This document shows, piece after piece, positions 9,757 through 18,700 of a stretch of DNA of 64,000 nt. Source of the stretch: Corallium rubrum (lineage: Eukaryota; Cnidaria; Anthozoa; Scleralcyonacea; Coralliidae); the NCBI GenBank assembly GCA_964035015.1, contig OZ036013.1, positions 11,163,266-11,227,265 on the forward strand. The letters run 5' to 3'. The notes under the pieces were generated by a model. The model was not told the DNA's origin, did not search any database, and saw nothing but the letters and a program-made list of their open reading frames with translations. Position 1 is the first letter of the stretch. Every line of letters starts with the position of its first letter. The translations under genes were made by a program, and so were the position numbers.

Positions 9757-10490
9757 TGTCTGATTGATTAAGGGCTTCGCTGTCGAAACGCCAGTATTTC
9801 ATTCTTTAAAATTTAGCAGTTCATCACCTTTAAGATTTTCAGTTCTATACATCATAACACACTGTCTACGTAGCGTGGTTTACTCTGATGAAGAACTTTG
9901 GTTTAAAACGTCAGTATTTCATTCTCTAAAATCTCAATAGTTCACCATCTTTAAGATTTTCTATACATCATATATAACACACTGCCTCGTAGCATGGTTT
10001 ACTCTGATGAGGAACTTTGGTTTGAAATGTCTGTATTTCATTCTCTAAAATCTCAACAGTTCACCATCTCTAAGATTTTCTATACATCATAACACACTGC
10101 CTGCGTAGCATGGTTTACTCTGATGAAAAACTTTGGTTTAAAACGTCAGTATTTCATTCTCTAAAACCTCAACAGTTCACCATCTTTAAGATTTTCTATA
10201 CATCATAACACACTGCCTACGTAGCATGGTGTACTCTGACGAAGAACTCTGGCTTGAAACGCCAGTATTTCGTTCTCTAAAATCTCAACAGCTCACCACC
10301 ATTAAGATTTTCTATACATCATAACACACTGCCTACGTAGCATGGTTTACTCTGATGAAGGACTTTGACTTGAAACACTCAGTATTTCCTTTGCCTCTAA
10401 AATATCCGCAGTTTACAACCTTTAAAATGTTCTATACATCACGACAAACCTACGTTACTCGGTACTCTGATGAAGGGCTCAGATTGAAAT
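9757..10490 (+). repeat. Tandem repeat, about 116-bp period, 7 copies
   Basis: Each copy has CTCTGATGAAGAACTTTGG, a GAAACG/AAAACG CAGTATTTCATTC block, CTCAACAGTTCACCATC, TTTAAGATTTTCTATACATC and ACACACTGCCTACGTAGCATG. The CTCTGATGA-type word recurs at 9883, 10002, 10118, 10234, 10350 and about 10465, with a more diverged first copy at about 9757. Outer copies are the most diverged, as expected when central copies exchange. Related GATGAAGG..GAAACG motifs are common at the 3' ends of animal retroelements, a possible origin. Confidence 0.85.
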
Positions 10491-11805
10491 TCTAAATCCT
10501 ATGTTATGTTTAAAATCGATTGTGGTGGAATAGATTGTAGTTTATCGCACCGGTGTGATGTTTAAATGTTTAACACAAACACAGTGCGCCAATAAAGACG
10601 ACAACTGTGCATATGTGGTGCAAAACGGTAAACCGGAGTTCGTGGGTGCCAATCCCAGCCAAGAGATTTTCTCTACTTAGCCGGTATCTTCACTCGGAGT
10701 AAAACCTAATATGATCACAGCACACTAGGCTATATACTTAACATTAAATAATTCTCTAAATATGTGTTAAAATATGGCAATCTGCTTTGTTATTAGCAAA
10801 GAAAGGTTATGTCGCATATTGCTGGCACTGAATGCATATACAGACGCTTCTCTTTGTAAAAAAACTTCACGCCATCACATTAGAAGTGTGATCTTCCCGG
10901 GAACCGTTCTTAAGCTAACAGTGTTTATATAGCGAATATAGCGTGTTTGTACTAAACAATACAGCAATACAACGTTGAATTGTACACGGTTTATATTATC
11001 ACAATAATTAGTCTTCAACTTAATGTGTAACATACCTTTGTACGGCTGAAGAACTGTTTCGCAGAGGTTCGCTATCAACTTGGTTACTTGCAGTACCTTC
11101 AGCGGTTCAGTCAGGACTCGTTTATGACTCAACCTCAGTTGGAAATGACTTTAATACCTTAATTATTTCAGGTAACTCCTGATCACTGCAAAGACGCGGT
11201 GTCGCTTACCCTTACAATACGATTTCCGGGTCAGTCCCGTGAACAAGTACACTCAATCACTGCTTTTTCGGAGACAGAAACAGAACTGATCAGCCGCGAA
11301 AAGGGGCGGACACCGTATTGCCGTGCTTTGTTTTCTGTGCTTAACATTTTATTAAAAAAATTGTTGACGTTAAAGCGTCTATCTCACCTGTGGAGATTTT
11401 ATTTTTACATATTCGTAAACCAAAAATTCGTAGTCCTAAAAATCTCACCAGTTTTACATATTCGTAATCTTTGGGTTCTCCTATAAATCTCCAAATTTGG
11501 TACAATGGTCTCCAAGACCGTTCTCATGAAAACTTTAAATCCGTGGAGAAACTTGATGTATGGCGGGGGTATAGTTGTTTTAAGTCCAAGTGAGTAGATA
11601 GTGATGTGTTATATATATTGCAGGCATGCATATGCTATAAATTACAATGCTAAGGGTCTATACAAAATGCCTCCAACTTGTTTTTACATTTAAGACTTCT
11701 TTATAAATAAATCTAAAGATATTCTGATGTGTATCATTCTATGTTCTGGTTTGATTACAACAAAATTATGTAATTTATGGCTTCCAGATTACTCTTAAAT
11801 ACTTG
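10491..11805. other. Intergenic, nothing firm
   Basis: No supported gene. A weak B-box-like stretch (GTTCGTGGGTGCCAATCCC) near 10630-10660 could be an eroded tRNA-like sequence. TTTTACATATTCGTAA is directly repeated at about 11402 and 11452. Open frames of 85-95 codons lack recognisable domains. Confidence 0.4.
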
Positions 11806-11809
11806 CCTC

Positions 11810-11945
11810 AAAATGCAGAAAATAGTGTTTCCGAGACCCGAGAAATCCAAAATTTTCAGGGGGGCTTGCCCCCGGACCCCCCTAGGAGATCGAGGCTCCC
11901 GCCCCCCCGAAACCCAAGAGCTTGCCTACGCCATTGCGCAATTGC
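11810..11945 (-). mobile_element. Possible hAT-like terminus with G/C-rich hairpin
   Basis: Read on the minus strand it begins GCAATGGCGTAGGCAAGC and has a run of Gs, CCTAGGGGGGTCC and GGGGGCAAGCCCCC. This resembles end regions of hAT-like non-autonomous elements. The partner end and a target duplication were not found, so the assignment is tentative. Open frames that cross it have no domain. Confidence 0.35.
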
Positions 11946-12473
11946 TACATCACGTGGCAAAATTTGGCAAATGGCGAAAATAAGGTCATTACAAATTTCA
12001 TTAATCACATGAACATTTTTTACAAAATTAAAAATGCCAAAATTTACAGCATAACTGCCAAAAATGCCAAAATAAAATGCCAAAATAAAAAAGAATAACA
12101 AAATTGTCAGGCATAACATCATTGGCATATAAACATTTCTATGGTCGAATATCTCCATGGCGGCAAACAATAGTATTACTAGATACCAGTCCTCTGACAA
12201 CACTTGTCAGAGATGGCAAATTTAACTAAAATTAAAAATTAAATATTTCAAAAGAAGTTAATAATCATACGAAAATTTCAAAAAATTGCCAATATGAATA
12301 AGTTTTGTGGAAATTCTTTGCTAATAATTCGTTGACTCAGGCCTTCATCAGAGCAATGACAACAAGTTGTTGGCTCACGTCGTTTATAAACTAAGCAACT
12401 GATCAATTAAATCACGTAAGAATACAATGGCGTATCACGTTAATTTTATTAATTAGAAAACAAAATCAAGAAT

Positions 12474-12585
12474 AATTGTCAGTTGTTTGCTGTACAAGCT
12501 GTGTTAGTTAGTAATACTCAGAAAAACTCTGAGCTCTAAGCGGGACTCGAACCCACAACTAAAGTAACTAAAACCCAAACTAACT
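12474..12585 (-). mobile_element. tRNA-derived SINE, 12-bp target duplication
   Basis: On the minus strand a B-box-type GTGGGTTCGAGTCCCGC is followed by CTCAGAGTTTTTCTGAG, AACACAGCTTGTACAGC and a GACAATT tail. Exact repeats AAAATCAAGAAT flank it (12462-12473 and 12586-12597). The A-box part is short, so the 5' end is probably truncated. The tail sequence also builds the foldback at 4968-5109. Confidence 0.8.
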
Positions 12586-12589
12586 AAAA

Positions 12590-12830
12590 TCAAGAATGTT
12601 CTCCGAATAGGGCACACCACGGGCTGTTTAATGGCTGTCCTTCCTGAGAAATAGTGCGATGTTTTGCAATCTCAATAGACTCCCTTGTTCTTCGCGTAAA
12701 GTATTGCTTGTCGCTGGCTAAGAGTGACGACTCTTCCCACTTAACACGATGGTCATACTTCCAAGCGTGTTTGGCAACAGCAGATTTATCCTGAGTCAAC
12801 AGGCCGAAAGCTTAGCAAAGAAATATTTTA
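12590..12830 (-). pseudogene. Penelope-like element, C-terminal GIY-YIG endonuclease end
   Basis: About 70 codons remain. The protein contains KSAVAKHAWKYDHRVKWEES, then TRRTRESIEIAKH about 15 residues later, and ends near LNSPWCALF. The order H..DH.v.W followed by R...ES..I is characteristic of the C-terminal half of the GIY-YIG domain of Penelope-like elements (the conserved E helps bind metal). The reverse transcriptase and the GIY-YIG motif itself are missing through 5' truncation. The frame ends at a TGA that looks native, because it lies in the target copy of the neighbouring SINE. The fragment cannot act alone. Confidence 0.75.
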
Positions 12831-12879
12831 CGTGTTGTTTCCACAAAACTTATTTATATTACATTATCGCCATGAAAAC

Positions 12880-12985
12880 TTTCAAAGTATTAAATTACCA
12901 ATATTTTACCAAAATTACCAAAGTAATTACCACAAATTTTTAATTACCAAAATTTTCCAAAAATGTTGAAAAATTACCAAAAGAA
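12880..12985. repeat. Low-complexity AATTACCAAAA iterations
   Basis: The words TTACCAAAA, TTACCAATA and TTCCAAAA repeat irregularly. A similar run of TGCCAAAAT words is at about 12030-12095, on the other side of the Penelope-like fragment. Confidence 0.6.
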
Positions 12986-12990
12986 ATTTA

Positions 12991-13454
12991 GTGCGAAAAT
13001 TATTATTGTCTTAAATGAAAGAACTCTTAAAACTACAACGTAACATCTTTTGCAGATCTTCGTTTCCGTGCTTCGTTGTTGAGATATTTCAGTTTCTTTG
13101 ATATGCAAATTAAACACTTTGACGTCACACGTGTATAATGAGTTATCGGAGAAAGTTCTGTATCTTTGCTACTATCAAACGAAATCACTTCGAAGCCGAT
13201 CCTGTGCGTCTATTTCGAATACAGCATTAGACATACAGACTTGTAATTGATTTCGTTTGATAATAGCAAAGATACCGAACCTTCTCTCTGATAACTCATT
13301 GTACACGTGTGACGTCAAAGTGTTTAATTTGCATATCAAAAAATTGAAATATCTCAACAAGGAGGCACGGAAACGAAGATCTGCAAAAGATGTTACTTTG
13401 TCGTTTTGAGAGTTCTTTCATTTAAGACAATAATAATTTTCGCTTCGTAGGCAC
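12991..13454. mobile_element. Long-palindrome MITE, about 200-bp inverted arms
   Basis: The arms match almost throughout: CGAAAATTATTATTGTC, GAAAGAACTCT, GTAACATCTTTTGCAGATC, GATATGCAAATTAAACAC and GACGTCACACGTGTA are all found inverted on the other arm. The outer left arm lacks about 9 bases present on the right (CTACGAAGC). TTTA lies outside both ends and may be the target. The short central loop is at about 13190-13240. No coding capacity. Confidence 0.75.
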
Positions 13455-13546
13455 TTTAAACGCACTGATCGAGCCTTTAACATGGGAGGACTAAGTACGA
13501 GGCTGTCAAAATTTAAAATATGGAGGCCTTTCGGCCTACCACGTTC

Positions 13547-13606
13547 CAATCTCGTTCCCAGACCCTTCTCACGCGGGCCGCGCGAGAAGGTCTGGGAACG
13601 AGGTTG
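13547..13606. mobile_element. 60-bp mini-MITE, Mutator-like, 9-bp target duplication
   Basis: Inverted ends CAATCTCGTTCCCAGACC and (reverse complement) CAACCTCGTTCCCAGACC extend to CTTCTC, leaving only a G/C-rich loop. Exact 9-bp repeats ACCACGTTC flank it (13538-13546 and 13607-13615). The termini match those of the 387-bp element at 1864-2250, so both were probably moved by the same transposase. Confidence 0.85.
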
Positions 13607-13615
13607 ACCACGTTC

Positions 13616-14500
13616 ATGCTGTTCATCAACACCGCTGCCAAACGTTTTGCGCATGCATGACGTCCGAGCTCGTCCCAGGCTCGTCCTCAGAAAAAGAGCG
13701 GGAAAACACTGAAATATTTGGACTTGTCCGAGAGTCCGACACAAAAGTTAAAATTATAAGCATACTACCAAAAAGATAAGGTATGTAATTTGTGCTGGGC
13801 TTCTTTGTCAATATTGTAACATATTCTGAATTTACCCCTTCGTAATTTTCTTTACCTTTTTTTTAAAACACAAATGAGTAGTTGAGTCTTACTTAGTCTT
13901 CACTGTCTGGTTGTTTTCGCCACGGCTAGTTCCCATTTCTCGTGCAATGTTTAGTCTAGCGAATTCACGCATGCGCAAATGTTTTGCAGCGGTGTTCTGT
14001 TCATTTTACCTGAGCCGTGGAAGTTTACTTCACAACATGACTCAGCTCTTGACGTTGAAGAAAAGTGAGAATATTACAATTTTAAATGTAGTGACCTAAA
14101 TTGTGTACAAACTGTATTGGAAACGCTATGTTTGTTGGTTTTTATAGAGCATTGCCTTGTCTAGTACTGTCTCGAAGACTGGTTTCAGTGACTTGCGGGG
14201 AAACGTAAGTGTCTTGTAACAAAGTTATATCACACTCGTGTAGGCCATACTGCAGGTTAGAGGTAGAAGTTTGATGGGACTCCGTGACGAATTCACCTTT
14301 ACTGCGCATCCCACAAGCTTCTCTGATGATTGTGCTTCATAAGGTTGGGGGGTTTGGGGTGATCGGTGGGGGCTCGGGAGCGGCTCGTGGTCGTTCGGGG
14401 TTCGGGAGCAGCTCGTGGTCGGTGCTGCCGAGCCTACAAAATTTCCAGATTTTTTTTTAAAGTTTTTTTGTAAAAATTCTTTTACAAAATTTCCTTCGTC
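13616..14500. other. Intergenic, no supported gene
   Basis: Only weak structure: a 2-copy repeat of GCTCGTGGTCG with TTCGGGAGC near 14370-14425. An open frame of 135 codons on the minus strand (from 14632) is an out-of-frame reading of the LINE remnant next to it. Confidence 0.4.
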
Positions 14501-14504
14501 ACTA

Positions 14505-15300
14505 GCGTTGGGGGATAGTTCTAGGGAGTCTCTTTGGTCTGGTATACATGCAGAGGACTTCGAAATTAGGATCGAAAAATTGTTGGAGTATTTTGGTCTT
14601 GATGGAGAAGCAAACGCCTCCATGTTCACCACAGATGCGATCTCGTCTTGTTAGGTCCGCTCAGTTCAATTTGAATATCACCAATAGACTCTTTAAGCCA
14701 AGTTTCTCTTGTAAAAATGAAATCTAAATTTCTTAGGGATACGAATGTTCGGAGTTCCTCGATTTTGGCACCAAGGACATGACGTTTGATACTATTGTTC
14801 CCAGTAGACCGCGAACACCATGGTTTTACATAGCCACCAGAAGGCGGCGGTTGGTTAGTTTGAAGCGTTCAGAAAACCGTCACGTGATCACACTGTTGTG
14901 CTCTTCTCGTGTGAAAACACAACGGTTCTGGCTAAGCGACTCATCAGTCAAGGACAGTCAAAATGAGTCGCTTCAGGTATTTAAACGAAGAACAACTTCG
15001 ACTACAGTATCTGGATGACGAAAATACTTTTGTTCATCTTTCTGAAGACGCTAGAGCTTTCGCTGAGATGTTTTGATGCTCTGCTCGTGTCGAGACGGTT
15101 GAGAATAAACGAATAACAATCAAGGTGCGACCACTTCAGTTCAAATTTCAAGCATGAGAAAATCGTATCACGTGATCTATTTCAGACAGGCCGGGGTAGT
15201 TTTAATTAAATGGTTGTTTCGCGGTTTACTGGGAACAATAGTAAAAGGCCTGGCACGAACTCATTTCTTGAGTTGTTTACCGTAACGTCCAAATGAGTGT
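14505..15300 (-). pseudogene. LINE (CR1/L2-like) endonuclease fragment, decayed
   Basis: Conceptual minus-strand translation in shifting frames gives EN blocks of a non-LTR retrotransposon: N-terminal VPGLLSNV (about 15270-15242), then KIEELRTFVSLRNLDFIF followed by RETWLKESIGD (14770-14665, around the conserved catalytic E of the ETWL motif), then GGVCFSIKTK and FEVLCMYTRPKRLPR (about 14625-14515). At least one frameshift and a MITE insertion (14792-15241) break it. No RT domain remains. It belongs to a different, older family than the LINE at 48 kb. Confidence 0.65.
14792..15241. mobile_element. TA-flanked MITE inside the LINE remnant
   Basis: Inverted ends CTATTGTTCCCAGTAGACC and (reverse complement) CTATTGTTCCCAGTAAACC continue to GCGAA. 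TA dinucleotides lie outside both ends (14790-14791 and 15242-15243), consistent with a Tc1/mariner-type target. Removing it brings two parts of the endonuclease remnant together. The interior has inverted CACGTGATC segments and no recognised coding region. Confidence 0.75.
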
Positions 15301-15397
15301 CTTAAAACGGAGTTTCCCTCTGATTGACATTCGTTGAATTAGCACGGGTGCGTGCCGCGCCGTGATGGTGGGGACCACAAGTACGAAGGCACGAAAT

Positions 15398-15738
15398 ACG
15401 ACGACAACTTCAACGACGACGTCTTCTAAACAAAAGAGTTCTAGTTGTGGAACAAAGAGAATGAATAATTTTAGTCCCTAGAGTAATCTCAACAGCGTCC
15501 TCGTTCTTTATACAACGCCACTTAGAGCATTTTCACGTCTTCAGGACGACGTCAACGGCCAAAACATCAGAACTGTTGTTTAAGATTGACCTCAATACAA
15601 ACACTACAATCTTTTTAGCAGTACTGTGGCGTTTTGAAAGTCATTAATCTAGATTCAAATATCAAATATAATAGTCAGTTAGGCGTGACCTTTTTTAATT
15701 ATAAAGTTTATGTTGCTTTTTAACCGCCGTCGTCGTCC
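15398..15738 (+). mobile_element. Dispersed element, copy 2, at the satellite border
   Basis: Uninterrupted copy of the element at 8745-9497. It shares TCCCTAGAGTAATCTCAACA, TTCAGGACGACGTCAACGGC, AATATCAAATATAATAGTCAG and AACCGCCGTCGTCGTCC. It ends at the same base as copy 1. Where copy 1 continues into unique sequence (AAGCATGATAAGG), this copy continues after CTAG straight into the decamer satellite. Confidence 0.75.
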
Positions 15739-15741
15739 TAG

Positions 15742-18700
15742 GCGATTTGTTGCGATTTGTTGCTCTTTGTTGCGATTTGTTGCGATTTGTTGCTCTTTGT
15801 TGCGATTTGTTGCTCTTTGTTGCGATTTGTTGCGATTTGTTGTGATTTGTTCCGATTTGTTTTGATTTGTTGTGATTTGTTGCGATTTCTTGTGATTTGT
15901 TGCGATTTGTTGCGATTTGTTGTGATTTGTTGCGATTTGTTGCGATTTTTTTCTGATTTGTTGCGATTTGTTGTGATTTGTTGTGATTTGTTGCGATTTG
16001 TTGCGATTTGTTGCGATTTGTTGTGATTTGTTGCGATTTGTTGGAATTTGTTGCGATTTATGGCGATTAGTTGTGATTTGTTGCGATTTGTTGTGATTTG
16101 TTGTGATTTTTTCTGATTTGTTGCGATTTGTTGCGATTTGTTGCGATTTGTTGTGATTTGGTGTGATTTGTTGCGATTTGTTGCGAGTTGTAATGATTTG
16201 TTGCGATTTGTTGCGATTTGTTGCGATTTGTTGCGATTTGTTGCGATTTGTTGCGATTTGTTGTGATTTGTTGCGATTTGTTGTGATTTGTTGCGATTTG
16301 TTGCGATTTGTTGCGATTTGTTACGATTTGTTGTGATTTGTTGCGATTTGTTGCGATTTGTTGCGATTTGTTGCGATTTGTTGTGATTTCTTCCGATTTG
16401 TTGTGATTTGTTGCGATTTGTTGCGCTTTGTTACGATTTGTTGTGATTTGTTCCGATTGTGATTTGTTGCGATTTGTTGTGATTTGTTGTGATTTGTTAC
16501 GATTTGTTGTGATTTGTTGTGATTTGTTCCGATTGTGATTTGTTGCGATTTGTTGTGATTTGTTGTGATTTGTTCCGATTGTGATTTGTTGCGATTTGTT
16601 GCGATTTGTTACGATTTGTTGTGATTTGTTGTGATTTGTTGCGATTTGTTGTGATTTGTTGCGATTTGTTGTGATTTGTTGCGATTTGTTGCGATTTGTT
16701 GTGATTTTTTCTGATTTGTTGCGATTTGTTGCGACTTGTTGCGATTTGTTGCGATTTCTTGTGATTTGTTGCGATTTGTTGTGATTTGTTGCGATTTGTT
16801 GCGATTTGTTGCGATTTGTTGCGATTTGTTGTGATTTGTTGCGATTTGTTGCGATTTGTTTTGATTTGTTGCGATTTGTTGCGATTTGTTGCGATTTGTT
16901 GTGATTTGTTGCGATTTGTTACGATTTGTTGTGATTTGTTGTGATTTGTTCCGATTGTGATTTGTTGCGATTTGTGGCGATTTGTTGTGATTTGTTGCGA
17001 TTTGTTGCGATTTGTTGTGATTTGTTGCGATTTGTTGTGATTTGCTGCGATTTATTGCGATTTGTTGCGATTTGTTGCGATTTGTTGCGATTTGTTGCGA
17101 TTTGTTGTGATTTGTTGTGATTTGTTGCGATTTGTTGCGATTTGTTGCGATTTGTTGTGATTTTTTCTGATTTGTTGCGATTTGTTGCGATTTGTTGCGA
17201 TTTGTTGCGATTTGTTGTGATTTGTTGCGATTTGTTGTGATTTGTTGCGATTTGTTGCGATTTGTTGTGATTTTTTCTGATTTGTTGCGATTTGTTGTGA
17301 TTTGTTGCGATTTGTTGTGATTTTTTCTGATTTCTTGCGATTTGTTGCGATTTGTTGCGATTTGTTGCGATTTGTTGTGATTTGTTGCGATTTGTTGTGA
17401 TTTGTTGCGATTTGTTGCGATTTGTTGCGATTTGTTGTCATTTGTTGCGATTTGTTGCGATTTGTTGCGATTTGTTGCGATTTGTTCTGATTTGTTGCGA
17501 TTTGTTGTGATTTGTTGCGATTTGTTGCGATTTGTTGCCATTTGTTGTGATTTTTTCTGATTTTTTCTGATTTGTTGTGATTTGTTGCGATTTGTTGCGA
17601 TTTGTTGCGATTTGTTGCGATTTGTTGTGATTTGTTGCGATTTGTTACGATTTGTTGTGATTTGTTGCGATTTGTTGTGATTTGTTGCGATTTGTTGCGA
17701 TTTGTTGTGATTTGTTGCGATTTGTTGTGATTTGTTGCGATTTGTTGCGATTTGTTGCGATTTCTTGTGATTTGTTGTGATTTGTTGTGGTTTGTTGCGA
17801 TTTGTTGCGATTTGTTGCGATTTGTTGCGATTGGTTGTGATTTGTTGCGATTTGTTGCGATTTGTTGTGATTTGTTGCGATTTGTTGCGATTTGTTGCGA
17901 TTTGTTGTGATTTGTTGCGATTTGTTGCGATTTGTTGCCATTTGTTGTGATTTTTTCTGATTTTTTCTGATTTGTTGTGATTTGTTGCGATTTGTTGCGA
18001 TTTGTTGCGATTTGTTGCGATTTGTTGTGATTTGTTGCGATTTGTTACGATTTGTTGTGATTTGTTGTGATTTGTTGCGATTTGTTGTGATTTGTTGCAA
18101 TTTGTTGCGATTTGTTGCGATTTGTTGTGCTTTGTTGCGATTTGTTGCGATTTGTTGTGATTTGTTGTGATTTGTTGCGATTTGTTGTGATTTGTTGCAA
18201 TTTGTTGCGATTTGTTGTGCTTTGTTGCGATTTGTTGCGATTTGTTGCGATTTGTTGTGATTTGTTGCGATTTGTTGTGATTTGTTGCGATTTGTTGCGA
18301 TTTGTTGCGATTTGTTGCGATTTGTTGCGATTTGTTACGATTTGTTGTGATTTTTTCTGATTTGTTGCGATTTGTTGTGATTTGTTGCGATTTGTTGCGA
18401 TTTGTTGCGATTTGTTGTGATTTGTTCTGATTTGTTGCGATTTGTTGCGATTTGTTGCGATTTCTTGTGATTTGTTGCGATTTGTTGTGATTTGTTGCGA
18501 TTTGTTGCGATTTGTTGCGATTTGTTGTCATTTGTTGCGATTTGTTGCGATTTGTTGCGATTTGTTCTGATTTGTTGCGATTTGTTGTGATTTGTTGCGA
18601 TTTGTTGCGATTTGTTGCGATTTGTTGTGATTTGTTGCGATTTGTTGCGATTTGTTGTGATTTGTTGCGATTTGTTGTGATTTGTTGTGATTTGTTACGA

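Larger units (their letters stand above)
12289..12861 (-). mobile_element. Penelope-like retroelement, 5'-truncated, inverted tail
   Basis: Minus-strand element with the end of the GIY-YIG endonuclease coding region (12590-12830), then its stop and an A+T-rich 3' region. It ends CTGATGAAGGCCTGAGTCAA, then GAATTATTAGCAAAG and CCACAAAACTTATTCATATT. The 5' side (12790-12861) carries an inverted, diverged copy of this same terminus: AATATAAATAAGTTTTGTGG, then TTTCTTTGCTAA and TTGACTCAGG. An inverted tail copy joined to a 5'-truncated body is a known feature of Penelope-like elements. A SINE interrupts the 3' region. Confidence 0.7.

Noticed and set aside
11856..12203. 115-codon minus-strand open frame with a hydrophobic stretch
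   Set aside because: It crosses a G/C-rich element terminus and TGCCAAAAT low-complexity sequence. No domain; looks fortuitous.
14225..14632. 135-codon minus-strand open frame
   Set aside because: It is an alternative frame of the decayed LINE endonuclease. The frame with GGVCFSIKTK is the meaningful one.
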